From NCBI GenBank assembly GCA_002189035.1, contig NEEC01000008.1:3348001-3412000 (forward strand): a stretch of DNA of 64,000 nucleotides. The letters run 5' to 3'. Of the stretch, positions 1 to 11,845 are shown one piece after another (the first letter of the stretch is position 1; each line of letters opens with the position of its first letter). The position numbers and the translations under genes were made by a program. The notes beneath the pieces are model-generated. The model saw only the letters and a program-made list of their open reading frames with translations, made no database searches and was not told the DNA's origin. Origin of the DNA: Utricularia gibba. Lineage: Eukaryota > Streptophyta > Magnoliopsida > Lamiales > Lentibulariaceae.

Positions 1-267
1 CTGAGGACCATTTTACTAACTAATTTTTTTGCAACATGAATTTTTGCATCAAAGAAAATGGTCAAGACTAATATATATAAAAAAAAAAACACATGCAGGA
101 CAAAAACACACAAAATAATTTTTCCAAAAAAAAAAAAGTAAACTCTAGAAGGATAGAAAAATCCAGCAGGTCCATGCATATAAACTACAGTTTTATTAAG
201 GACAGGTCAACTTCTAAATTGCAGGAAGTAAGAGTCAGGTCAGCTTTAAGAATATATTGCTTCTCAC

Positions 268-2898
268 GTGTCTGACGAGTTCACATAATTGCAGATAACA
301 ACAATCTTCCCAACCCACAACAAGCCCTTGCACTGGATTTTTTGCTCCTGGGTAACATCTCCAAACACTCTCCACCGCTTTAACCGCATATCGTGCAAGA
401 TTAAACCATGGACTCCAGAAATTGCAAGATATGTTCCATCACTACTTGCAGCAACGTGTAGAACAGGCCAGTTTTGTGAAATGTATGATACCTGTTAGAT
501 TTCAAACATTAAACACAGCATCCCCTGACACACAGGTGATGAGAAAAGATGCAGACTACTGGAAGTACGGTTCTCCACATACTGGAAGAATGAGGTGCAA
601 CATCTTCAGTTCATCTGTACACTCAGACTGTACAATAAGTAATCGATCTTCACCACAGATAATTTGAAGCGAGTATGTCATTCCCGAAACGCCCCCATTG
701 AGGCAGCACTTTCCAAAGGAAAAAGCTATTATTCTTTCTGAACATCCTTGCTCAGCAGCATACAGTCTATACCCATGTTCATCCCAGTGCATCAGTGATG
801 TTCCATCCATCATGGGCTCATACTTAACATCTTGGTTGAATTTAACAACTGGAGAAGAAGCTGAACTCAGACCTATTCGCCGGATAGTAGACATCAATCG
901 GCATCCAGATACAGACCAAACTATAAGCCCTCTCAACTTCCATCCAACGGAAAATGCAGAACTGTCAGGGGTCCAAGCAATACAATTGACGGGGCCAGTG
1001 TCTTCCACAGAGTACCTGGGAAAAAAAGTTGACGAGTGGAGTTCTATAAGAGTGATACAACACATAGATGTTAAAAAACGAACCAACAAAATGACTATTT
1101 TATATGAGGAATTAGCCCTTCAAAAATATTTTCCTCTCTAAGATCATTCAATTTATCAAACTAGAGGTGATCTAACACGCATCAGAACCAGGAGCCAGTT
1201 TTTTCAGTATTTCAAGGATATGCACATGAATTATGCTCTGCATATTCATGCCAAGTTCCAGTTAAGAGAAGCAAAGACCTTACCCCAATCATTCAAAGAA
1301 ACTGAGCGAATAAATGATGCGGAATTCGCAAGGTCATATAGCTCAACAGTTCCCTTCCGGGTACCTACAGCAAGAATTTGCTGTGTCGGAGACACTGATG
1401 TGCATACGGCCTCCTTAGTATCCAGCCTCATTTCGAAAACGATACCATCAGTTTGTCTCAGACCTTTCTTGCTCACAGAGAATATAGTGATTTCACCATC
1501 AGAAAATAGCACCAGTAGCAGCCATAATGCAATTGAAAACTCAAGATGGACAACTGCAGAAGCTTTTTCTTTGAAATGGTTTAAACCATTGGTATCACCG
1601 ATTTGGCTTCTGTTGGAATTCTGACCGCTGCCTGATTGATAGGACAGTTCACTGGCGCCAAGTTTATCATTCAACCTCACTTGAAGAAAAAAAGCACCGC
1701 AGAACTGTGCAGTAATAACTTTCATCATCATGTAGTACACATCAAAGCAATTCAAAATATGGGAAGTCAAGGTGATATCTAGCTACCATTACAAGAAAAA
1801 AATCATACAGTATGCAATGGGCATACCTCACCCTTCCAAGACATATTATATAGTGATCCATCAGAAAGTCCAATCAGCATGTTTTTGTTATCACAGACGA
1901 AGTTGCTCCTGTCAGTTAAGGGAAGGTATCATTTAGAATGAAAAACAAAAATGATTAAGCTGAACAACATTTTTAATAAGAATCATCAACAGACAAATTT
2001 TATTAGAAAAAATTGAGAAAACAAATGAATGTGAACAAAATTCATAGTGTGCATGAAATTAACATGCGAAATAATAAAATGCGCACAAAGTCAGAAACAC
2101 TTACACCGTGAAGTTGCCATTTGAAAAGGGCACTTTCTCGTTGAGAACTAACAATAAATTTGCAAGAAATAAACCTGCTGGTTGCTTCCCAACAGTTCGA
2201 ATATTCTTTTCCGACATTTGAATCTTGAAAATATGGAGGTAGAATTTTGAAGTCTGCATAAACAGAACAACGAAAAATAAGAAACAATCCAAATAGAATA
2301 ACACGAGGCATTTTTCTTCCAATCACTTTTTTTCTATTGATAGGATTATTTAAGTTTGATTAGTATTTTCATCTGGGAAGTGCCATCACCGATATTAGGG
2401 ACCTTGGGTCAACTTATTTTTTTACTCACCTGCAGTGAATCACAGACACTATTTTCCATAATCCAATAGTGTAAAATCAATCCTACTAAATAGAACTGCC
2501 CAATTAGTTTACCCAGCAATTCAACACTTACAAGAACTGCAATGAGCTTGCCGTCCGGACTCCAAATCGCCCGGAAATTCTCCCCCTCTCTGCGAATGGA
2601 CTCTGCATCCCTCTTGTACTTGCCCAATCTCACCCTATGCTGTAAGTCGACATAAAAAACCAGAAACATCAAAATGAATCATCGATTCTCCAATAAACAG
2701 GCAACAACAACAACAATAAAAAAAAACCAGATAGGACGGGAGCTTTCGCACCTGCGACGAAGACCACAGCTCCAGGCTAGTAGGCAGCACTACAAGAAGC
2801 AAGCGATCCACGACTTTCAGATACACGATCTGCTGCGTCGATGGAAGACTCGGCGATTCCATAGGGATCACCTGCGGCCATCCGTACGCCACATACAT
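268..2898 (-). CDS. RIC1-like Rab6-GEF complex subunit, WD40 N-terminal part (partial)
   Basis: This is the N-terminal part of a RIC1 homologue. In yeast and animals RIC1 partners RGP1 as exchange factor for the Golgi GTPase Ypt6/Rab6. The ATG is at 2898 (protein begins MYVAYGWPQ). Exons are 2752-2898, 2532-2639, 2105-2253, 1827-1908, 1284-1704, 583-1015 and 268-491. The next exon lies off the left edge, and 1-267 is intron. Repeated beta-propeller-type segments are visible, for example FRAIWSPDGK, LIGLSDGSLY and CIAWTPDSSAF. The match to the plant RIC1-like family is from remembered consensus, not a search. One anomaly: the exon ending at 1284 leaves one base of a codon, but the next exon (from 1015) needs two, so the frame breaks at the run of four G (minus strand) at 1283-1286. 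One extra G would restore W-G-Y-S. Start and family are confident; the junction is not. Confidence 0.85.
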
Positions 2899-3998
2899 CT
2901 TCAAAATCGGAGTTGAAAAAAGCACGCTCACACAGCAGATTCGAAGGAGCTACAGATCCACCGGAACTTCGATCACCGGCGGAAAAGAGAGCGAGTACAT
3001 TGCCTCAAAAACCAGAATTCACGATGATCCTGCTGTCGCCGGGATCCACCGCAAAGATCTTCAATCAATCGAACCTTTTTCTACCCGTTGCAATTTTTCT
3101 TGTTCCGATTTCGGCCCACGAGATCATCTAGCCCTTGATTCTTTTGAAGATAGCATCAATCCCCCCATTTATGACCATTTGATTCTATTTTTTTTGAGGG
3201 GATTAATCCCGTACTTTGTACTTAATCATTGCTAATATTTTATTTAGAAATTTATCCCTAGATTAAAAAAAATAGAATATTAAAAATAGTAAAATGAGTG
3301 GAAAGGAAATATCTTAATAATTGGAAATCCTCCATTTATTTCTATTTTTTTGTAATTAAAAATAGTAAAATGAACCATGCTAAAAGCTAAATAAAACCAG
3401 ATATGAAATACAGTTATTTATAGTTAGGGCGGCCTCCAAACGAAATATTTAAAATAATTGAAAATTATAATTATTCAAATTCCCAAATTATAATTTCTGG
3501 TGGGTCCGACAGGTGAGCGGTTGCGCCATGGAATTTTTTATTCTTCAAGTTTTTAAAGTTTGGATTCCCAATTTTTATATTTCCATTCTACTTTAACAAG
3601 CACCAAAAAAAATGGAATCTCTAATGAGTGATTTACAAGTATAATAATTACATGATATATGTGCGAAAAAAAGTAATTATTTCATATAATTTTTTTATCG
3701 TCCATAAAATAAAATAAAATATCTTTTTTCAATTGAATTATGTGTATTTTTCTCTGATCTTGGGGTGTGATGAATATGTAACACTTTAGATAAGTTTGAT
3801 TGTAGTCTATAGTTTCAATATTTATCATATATTAGGAATAAATTAGTATAAAAAATTTAGAATATCAAGCTATCTAGAAGTAATTTTTTATTAGATATTA
3901 ATGAATTTTGCTTTAAAACGATTACAAATTTAAATTATTTTTAAGTTTTTTTCGAAAAATACTGTTATCATTTTATAAACTTAACCATGAACATTCTG

Positions 3999-4232
3999 AC
4001 CATGGTTAGAGTGCCCCATCATATTTAAAAAACAGGCCCTTGTCCTAGAGTTTACTAACTAACCATGGTTAGCATTGGCTTCGTTCTATAAGCAATCCTC
4101 CCTCACCTTCCGCCGCTTATGCCAATTCCCAAGCACAGGAAATTTCATCTCTCAACTCGACCTTGTGCCCTTTGCATCTATCCCCAAATTGCCCTCCATA
4201 AACACAAACCTCAGTTAACTAACCATGGTTAA
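3999..4232. repeat. Three copies of an AACCATGGTT-centred palindrome
   Basis: The palindromic core ACCATGGT occurs three times in about 230 bp: at 3999-4006, at 4059-4072 as the perfect 14-bp palindrome CTAACCATGGTTAG, and at 4220-4231 as TAACCATGGTTA. The third copy is about 570 bp upstream of the ELM2 ATG. A dimeric transcription-factor site is one explanation; remnants of a small repeat are another. No known element is assigned. Confidence 0.6.
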
Positions 4233-4588
4233 CCCCAACCTTTGTTGCAATAAAAAGTGGAGCTCCACTTCAGGAACTGTCAAGAATTAGGATCTCTCCA
4301 CTCTTCGGCCGTACTCCATCTCCACTTCAGGAACTGGTGCGTTTCCTTGTTTTCAATAGAGAATTTTCCCTTCTGAACAACCTACTCTTCCTGTAAATTG
4401 CACAAAGTAGATGAGATCCAAACCCCATACGCCAAAAGGTCTAGAGCTCGAGAACTGGTGTAATGGTAACGTCTCTGAATTTTTTTTTAGGCTTGGGTTT
4501 TACAAGAGAGGGGCTTGTACTTTAGAAAATGCCAAAATAGCCCCAACAAGTGGACCTTTTCCCCTTGCTCCCTTCTTCTTCACTGGTT

Positions 4589-4590
<2 letters not shown>

Positions 4591-4619
<29 letters not shown>
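4591..4619. repeat. (GA)n microsatellite in the leader of the ELM2 gene
   Basis: An uninterrupted GA dinucleotide run of 29 bases lies about 185 bp upstream of the predicted ATG at 4803. GA/CT runs are common in plant core promoters and 5' leaders and can bind BBR/BPC GAGA factors. That role here is inference. Confidence 0.9.
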
Positions 4620-4624
<5 letters not shown>

Positions 4625-4802
4625 CGGGGCAAATATTTCCCGACGTCTGTATGTTGGTTGTATGCGTACTTCGTTGAAAGCCCTTTGGTTTTGTCCATAT
4701 CGCAGGTTCTGTTCTCTGAAGCTGGTTCAATGTGCTTTTGTGTCTTCCTAACACCAAGATTTGTGGTCGGATATCTGAATTCGTATGGTGATTTTTGCGG
4801 AG

Positions 4803-6139
4803 ATGCCTGATAGAGTTAAGAAAGAAGAGACATTTGTGGTGGATGTTATGAAAGCTGCATTGGAAACTGGTAACAAAGATCCTTGTTTCCCGGATTCAAA
4901 GAAGGGAAATGGGAACCAGAGAAAGGGAAAACAAGACAAAGTTAATGCGTACCTTCATGAAAGACAGAGTCTTGTTAAGGTTGTTGTGAGTGATGATTTG
5001 AAGATGGATGAGGACCCCGTTGGTAAAAAGAGGAGGAGACAATGCTTTTTGTCTACTCTGTACTGGATCCGTAACCTTGCCAAGAAGCCATTCGATCTGG
5101 GCACTGGGCCATTGCCGGAAACAAGCAAATGGAAGTACTGTAACAGTGATCTCCCATGGAAACAAGTTCTTTCAATTCGTGAGTGTTTGGGGAAGAAGGT
5201 TGATCCTCCACAACCTTCTGCACTGCAGGTCAGCATCCTTGACCCTCATTTGAGCTGTGTTCAATTGTTTCACTTGTTGAATGCCTCTCTGAGGGAATGG
5301 TTTGTCCTTCGCAGAAGAAGCCAAGGATGCATCCATGTATGTACGAGGACAATCCCTGCAGCAATGATAGAGTTCGGTGCAGCCAAAGAGTCCTTGCTTC
5401 CAAGGATTCTTTTCACAAGGGAAAGGATCATAGTCCCAGGCCATCTTCCTCTGGTAGTTTTGATTATGAGATCTCTGAAGAGAAACAACTTGGTGATTCT
5501 TGGCTTCTGAATAATCGAACGAAACGGCCTCGCATCGGCCCACTTTTTCAAGCTAGTCTGCGTGGTTCTTGTGGAGGAGAGTATGTGAGTGATCCCAAAT
5601 GGCTCGGCACTAGAGTCTGGCCTCTGGAGAAGACAGAAAACAAGAGGTTCATAATAGAAATTGAGCCAATTGGAATAGGTAGACCAGAGCACTGTGGTTG
5701 TGAGTGTCCAGGCGATCCACATTGTGTGAGATTTCATATTACAGAGAAACGGATCAAGAAAACACTTGAGCTCCGATCAGCCTTCTACTCCTGGAAACTT
5801 GACTACATGGGTGAAAATGTAGCACTCTCTTGGACAAGGGAGGATCAGAAGAAATTCCATGACACGGTTGAGATGAACCGTTTATCATCAGACAAGTACT
5901 TCTGGGATGAGCTTTTCAAGTGCTTTCCCGGGAAGGGCCGAGAAGCCCTGGTGAGCTACTACTTCAATGTGTTTCTTCTCAGGCGGAGAAGCGAGCAGAA
6001 TAGGAGCGGGACAAGCGATATTTACAGTGACGACGAAGAGTCAGAACTTGGGCCCATCGGGAATAGGTTCGGGCAAAGCGCGGCCAACTCCATTTTTTGT
6101 TCCCCGAAGAAGACGCCTACGCATCCCAACAACAGGTAG
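4803..6139 (+). CDS. ELM2 / SANT-like domain protein
   Basis: Predicted nuclear protein of 416 aa in two exons, 4803-5228 and 5315-6139, joined in phase 0. The ATG at 4803 (MPDRVKKEE) is preferred; an in-frame ATG at 4785 would add six residues. The N-terminal exon carries a basic patch (KKRRR) and a tryptophan-rich module (LPERSKWK-like). Exon 2 has an ELM2-type segment at about residues 216-255 (IGPLFQ, then WLGTRVWPL). A SANT/Myb-like helix region follows at about 312-367 (SWTREDQKKF, then FPGKGREALVSYYFNVFLL). The acidic serine tail SDIYSDDEESELG follows. It resembles the C-terminal half of plant ARID-ELM2 proteins but has no ARID domain. Such proteins are associated with chromatin and histone-deacetylase complexes; that role is inferred. 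I saw no frame break. Confidence 0.85.
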
Positions 6140-6317
6140 AGGTCATCTGATCTCTGCGAAGCTGAATGGTGGGTGTACATATTTTGATCACCCAGACCAA
6201 CCCCTGCATATTTTGATGATGATGACGACGACGACGATCAGTGAGTGAACACCTTCTTCAGAGTGTTCATACTTTTTGGCATATTCTTTCCAGTTATGAT
6301 CTTTTAAGAAAACGTTC

Positions 6318-6578
6318 ATGGCGCCGCCGATAGAAGGTGCCGTGAAATTCGATAACCCATCATTCACATCCAAAACTTCATTCTCTTGTTCCGCCGCAGA
6401 AACGTCAAACTCCGGTGCAAAATCTCAGGGCCAGGCTCTTGATCATCCTCCTGACCGCCGCTCATCGCACTTCGCATTCTCCAATGGGTTTCCGTGGAAG
6501 ATGCAGATTCCGGATGAGGCGTGGAGAGAATGGGGGAAATCTGTTGGGCGGATGGTGCAGAAATGGGCCATGGATTGA
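6318..6578 (+). CDS. Possible small hypothetical protein (86 aa)
   Basis: A short open frame begins with ATGGC in a reasonable plant start context, 178 bp after the ELM2 stop codon, and ends ...RMVQKWAMD. It is serine-rich and then has a basic/tryptophan stretch (PDEAWREWGKSVGRM). I do not recognise it and see no partner exon. It could be part of the 3' untranslated region of the ELM2 gene, or a small gene of its own. Confidence 0.2.
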   Translation: MAPPIEGAVKFDNPSFTSKTSFSCSAAETSNSGAKSQGQALDHPPDRRSSHFAFSNGFPWKMQIPDEAWREWGKSVGRMVQKWAMD

Positions 6579-7141
6579 ATAGGCCCATGGACATGTGAAA
6601 GAGTAAAACCCATTTCATTGCCGAGGCGGTTCCTCTTTCCTGCGCTGAACGTTAGACGGCGTCGTTAGGCCGAATCCGCCAGTGCCGGAGCAGGATCACT
6701 GATTGCTTGATTCCCTCACACTTCTACCTCCAAGGTTTAAGATTTTTCGCTTTTCTTTTTATTTTTCGGCTTTTTGAATATCGTGAAAATCGGGGTTCCA
6801 AGCTAACAGTTTTTTTTTTAATGTTTCGTTGGTGGTTTCGATGATCTTGCATGTGTGGTTTAGCTAAAAGTTTCTTCAGGGTTTGGAATTCAGTTTATAT
6901 TGGAGTAATTACCACAAGGCACCATTTTGAATTGTGAAAATCTGAATCGGTTGTATTATCAGTTTGGCTGATGGTTTCTGGTTTCTCTGTCATTGAGGAT
7001 TCACAGGGTCAAAGATTATGTTATTTTATAGGTTTTTTCAGCTTGGAGCTCATCATTTCAAGACCCTAATCAAAGGTTAGAACCTTAACTTCTTTATGCT
7101 GTTATTGGAGTGAACGCATAATCTGCAGTCTTGCAATCTTT

Positions 7142-8150
7142 ATGGCTGCTGGAAACTTATTTGGCCATCGTCCTTTCATTTTGAAGCCCCGAACTGTAAT
7201 CAGAGAGCTTCTTTCTTCCTCAGCAGTCGTGAGAAGATCGTCTATGACCACATCTCCTGGGGGCGGGTAGGCACTTTTCCTCTTCATAATTTGGTTTACT
7301 CTTGGAATTAATTTTGAATCTAGTCTGTGCTCCTGTACTACACAGACCAGTCAATTGTTTAGCAGCACTGCATCCGAAGTAGACCCCGGAAAGGAAGAAG
7401 TTCACCCTGAAAAGTATGTTTCATCAGCAAGTTTCCTTTTGTCTTGTTAGGTTAACAAGGATGAAACTTTATGATTTTCCTAACTGGAAACTTTGGTAAC
7501 TTTCCTTCATGTTTTTCTCTGTAGAATAAGTGTAACATTTTTTGGCAAAGATGGAGAAGAGACGACCATCAAGGTTCCAATTGGTATGTCAATGTTAGAA
7601 GCTGCCCATGAAAATGACATTGATCTTGAAGGTGAACTTTTCTTCACTTTTCATATTCATTAAGCGCCCATTGATGGTCTTCTCTGAATCTGCTGCCAAT
7701 TCAATACATGATATGTGTGCGATCTTGCAGGAGCTTGTGAAGGGTCCCTAGCTTGCTCCACTTGTCATGTTATTGTGATGGTGGGTTCTTCTTCTTCGTC
7801 GTCTAATATGTTCATTTTAGTTCAGCGATCATGCTGCATCCTGTTTACATGTCATCTTTAATATGTGTTAACAGGATATGAGGCAGTACAATAAGTTGCC
7901 TGATCCAACTGATGAGGAGAATGACATGTTGGATCTGGCATTTGGCCTCACAGAAACGTACGCCTCTCCCACCACTCACAAGCTCTTTTTGTTTTTGTCT
8001 CCAGAACTCAGCTTGTCTTTGTTTTCCTCCCATAGATCTCGCCTGGGTTGTCAAATAATCGCTTCACCAGAACTTGATGGACTCCGTTTAGCACTTCCTG
8101 CTGCCACGCGAAATTTTGCCGTTGATGGGTATAAACCTAAACCTCATTAA
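7142..8150 (+). CDS. MFDX: Mitochondrial adrenodoxin-like [2Fe-2S] ferredoxin
   Basis: Electron carrier of the mitochondrial matrix that takes electrons from ferredoxin reductase for Fe-S cluster assembly and biotin synthesis. Exons are 7142-7266, 7324-7413, 7525-7631, 7731-7780, 7875-7957 and 8036-8150, all phase-consistent, giving 189 aa. The N-terminus is rich in Arg and Ser and low in acidic residues, as expected for a mitochondrial presequence. The core includes [20 protein letters not shown] and the cluster ligands C110, C116, C119 (C-x5-C-x2-C) and C157 (RLGC). The family ending GYKPKPH is present. The start is uncertain: an upstream exon from ATG 7018 to 7075 reads MLFYRFFQLGAHHFKTLIKG, which resembles presequences of relatives, but joins out of phase by one base with the exon beginning at 7129. 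The in-frame ATG at 7142 is therefore used. Confidence 0.88.
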
Positions 8151-8479
8151 CCAACTTTGGCAAGAGTAGAAGATGATGGTGTAACGTGTCTTCCATGAAC
8201 AATGAAGCCTCTTTTTCTATATGAACCTGCCACCCTGACCTCGTTTTGTTTAGAAGTAGCAAAGAGCACATCATGATTGTGAATTTGCGGTTATCAGCAT
8301 ATTGCACCAATTAATTGACTTCTCCCAAAAAAAGAGAGAAGTGATTTATGCAAATGGGATCGTCATTTCGCGTTTGATTTATCTGTACATGGGATCAAAA
8401 GTTGTGTAGAGATTGGCATTTTGTAAGTGAATATCCTAGGCAAATATTTTCATGTAAAAGTGTACAAAAATTAGGCTAC

Positions 8480-11400
8480 CTATTTAGCTGAGGTTTCTTG
8501 GAGCCACTCTTGAATAGCAGACCGAAGCGCATGATTAGGTACCACATTGAAGTGAGGAAGCTGAAGGTTAGTCATAGGTGAAGTATCGTGGCCGCTGTCC
8601 AACCATCCCTTGAGAGCTTCGGACTCGTACGTGAACCCATCGGCTGCTACAATGGGATCTTGCATGACTTCCTGTGCATTTGGTCGCTTCATGTCAAGGT
8701 AAACCAACTTAAGCTACTGACAATGTTAAGGAATATAGCAGCTAACCTGGAATATTGGGCATACAAAGTAGGATGGGATCTGGTCATGTTCCCTTGAACC
8801 AAAGCTAGAAGAGGAGACTCCACATGAAGCATTCATTGATTTTAGAACTGCCTGAACGTCGGAGATAAGGTCTGGTCGATCCCTACGATTTGAGTTAGTG
8901 CAACGGATGCCTAGGTGAGCCAACTGTTCAGCTTGTACAAATGGCCAGTCACCAGCTGATGGATCCAATGTGTCCTTGAGAGTGTTATATTTCAATGCTG
9001 TCTCAACTTCATCGATGACTTCTGCTGCAGGCTTTCCAGTTAGCAGCCTTAGCAATATGATACCAAAGGAGTACACATCGGACCGTGAGGTGAGTTCTCC
9101 TTTATCCACAAGCACCGGATCAACGTATCCCCATGTTCCTTCTGGTTTGTCTGTTTTGAAACATCGTGTTGTTTCATCCTCAGAGGACTTATCTTGAGGA
9201 AGCTCGTGGCTGATACCAAAATCACCAAGCTTGACTGTGTAGTTGACACCAAGGAGAATGTTGGAAGGCTTTATATCACCATGAACAACTCCATTAGGGC
9301 GACAAGAATGCAAGAAAATGAGGACCGAACATAACGCTGTGGATATGCGAACCCGGGATTTCCATGAGAGGGGAGGGGTGTTGTCTTTGCATTTAAGATG
9401 GTCTTCAAGGCTCCCATTTGGTACGTACTCATAAACGAGTGCCAAAGCTTCCGGGCATGCTCCTATTAGTGTCACAATGTTGGGATGCCTCAACTTGCTC
9501 AACAGATTTACCTGACACAAGGGTGTCATTACAAAGAAAAAGGTGAATACACTCGTTCAAGGTGACTGAAAATAAACAGCAGCATCGAGGTGAAATATGA
9601 TTTACATACCTCCTGTTGAAATTCACGGGGCCCTTGAGAGCTGCCCGGCTTTGGCATTTTTATGGCTACTTGGGTATGACGAAGGTTCCCACGGTATACA
9701 CTTCCATAGCCTCCTACACCAATCCTACAGGATGGATGGAAGTTGCTGGTTCCCTCTTTGATTTCTTGTTCGGTGAATCTCAGGAAAAACTCACTCGGTG
9801 ACTGATGCTGTTTCTTCAGCTCCTCAGATTCCTTTAGAGCTTTATCACGCTCGAGCTGCAGCTCATCTCTTTCCTGCTTGTACTTCTGCAACAAGTCAAT
9901 TGCAGAATACATTTTATGCTCCAAGTCATCAATTATGCTCTGGGACTCTGCAATTTGGCGCTCCATGGAGGACTTCAGCTCTTGGGCATGCCTGAGCTCT
10001 TCCGTAACCCCCTCAAGTAGCAATCTTGCCTTCGCAGTGCCTTCCCTACTTCTAGCCAAGGCTTCTTCGGTTTTTTTTCGACATTTTAGCTCCTCATGAT
10101 ACACGGTACGAGCTTCTTTAGCCTAACAATAACATGAAGATTATAACCAAAAGATGCACAAATACATAAGGAGGGCAAACTAAGCAGATAATATTAGATC
10201 GGTACCATGCGAACAGCACCCACAACATCTGTTACAAATTTCTTGTGGTCGATAAATTTATCAGGGTATGCTTCTCTCATAGACGCTTCTGCTTTATCAC
10301 TACATTGTTCGTCATTTAGAGAAAGCTCATTCATTCTGGTTTCCTGAAAAATTTAGCATTGTTATTCAAAGAAAAGCTGCTTATCTAAAGAAAGAAAAAA
10401 TTGATGCAGCCGTAGATGATGCACTCACTAAAGCATTGGGTGTTGCAGGAGAGAAATCTCGATCATTTGGAGTGAATATTCGTGTTCCAGGTCCATTCTC
10501 AGTAGCCTCCGTAACAGCAGGCAATGAAGCTATATTATTTTCAATCATTGGGGTAGGTGAAATGGTAGAAAAATGTGTAACTACTGAGAGGCTCGTCTGA
10601 GGTCTTGGGAATAATGATTTTTGTTCTGGAAATGAGGGGCTTTGTGGAGATAATACCCCCCTAGAATTGTTGGATAATGAAGAAAGAAGTGGCTCAAAAT
10701 TGTTAGAACGGGCACAATTATAACCATTCTCTGAATCTTGTATGTCTACCACACCGTTTACCATGTCTGAAGTTGACAATGATCTGCACATCGGTGCATC
10801 TGGGCCAGACCCCCTATTAGTTCCATTCCTACTTGCTGGCCTGAAGAAGGAAGAGTAGTAGTAAGACAAAGAATGGTCATGGGAAGAGCAAAGAAACAAA
10901 TATGAATACCTTGTACCAATAATGCTTCCCTGGCACACAAACCAAATGTGGCAGAAACAAGGTGCCTTCTGTTCAACATATTTTGCTTTCAAAGACTTGA
11001 GCTCCTTCACCCTTCTGAATTGAATAAGTGGATTGTAGGATGGACGTTTAAGATATTGTAGGAGAAGTGAAGGAACAAATGAAAACATGAATACGAAAAA
11101 AAGGAAGAACCAAGTATACCTCGGATTGTACTTTCTAGCGGCCCCTCCCATAATAAGCCATTTAATACCGTTTTCCTGTATGAGATCCACTATGCCATCT
11201 TCTATAGAAATGTTTTCCTTCCACACATTTTCTACTTTCACCTACACAGCAAGCAACAAAAATAAGAGGAGTAGCACATAATGAAGTTTTAGACAACTAT
11301 ATGCAAGCAGAAAAAGTACCCCCGCTGCTTCACAAATCCGGACATACTTATCCAGGATATCAAGCATATTTCTCCTCTCAGATTCATGATGAGCCCTCAC

Positions 11401-11845
11401 TTGATCCTTTCCTGCAATTTTAGAAAAACTTGCACCCAACCCTGCGAACAGAGAAGCAACATAAGCCCAAATCTTGTGGTTCTGTCATCACAAATCAGAA
11501 ACAAACACATGGCTGAAATAATCATATGTCTGGGAAAATCTGGCGGAACAATATCTGATCCAAGATATATATATGGAAGGCAAAAACTTCTCAAAACAGA
11601 CCCATGGGTATTTTTTCTGGGGGCTGGTGAACATGAAGTATGCATATCTTCCTCTTCGTTTTCTCATGTAGCTTCAAAGCACAGACCAGAACACTCTCGC
11701 CCTCCTTTAGATCTTTCCCCAAAGCAACGAAAACGACGTCGTCCCCCAATCCCGGAGACGGCCCTCCTCCGCTTTCCACCTCCGCTATGTCACTGTAACC
11801 GGAACTGTCGCTTCTAGAACCAACACTCATTGCATCCCTCGCCAT
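8480..11845 (-). CDS. U-box E3 ligase with USP and protein kinase domains (PUB33/PUB32-type)
   Basis: Predicted 870-aa protein in nine exons: 11602-11845, 11320-11441, 11120-11241, 10910-11014, 10429-10840, 10206-10343, 9610-10122, 8747-9511 and 8480-8671. All phases agree. Order of domains: a universal stress protein-like region (about 30-190; VFVALGKDLKEGES, then ENGIKWLIMGGAARK); a serine-rich linker; a long coiled coil (about 382-490); a kinase with glycine loop VGGYGSVYRG near 515, lysine in AIK (K536), HGD catalytic motif near 629 and DFG near 649; then a C-terminal U-box from about 795 (YFVCPIFQEVMQDPIVAADGF). The catalytic loop has HGD rather than HRD, so this is a non-RD kinase. The family combines phosphorylation-type signalling with E2-dependent ubiquitin transfer; substrates cannot be read from the sequence. 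The ATG at 11845 (MARDAMSV) gives the usual family N-terminus. Confidence 0.93.

Larger units (their letters stand above)
2899..4802. other. AT-rich intergenic region and 5' leader of the ELM2 gene
   Basis: Shared upstream region of two divergent genes: the RIC1-like gene (minus, ATG 2898) and the ELM2 gene (plus, ATG 4803). From about 3140 to 3950 the DNA is strongly AT-rich and I see no coding potential. An 18-bp direct repeat occurs at 3280-3297 and 3356-3373. The stretch 4080-4800 is more GC-balanced and probably holds the promoter, 5' leader and perhaps a leader intron of the ELM2 gene. It contains a (GA)n run. Confidence 0.6.
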
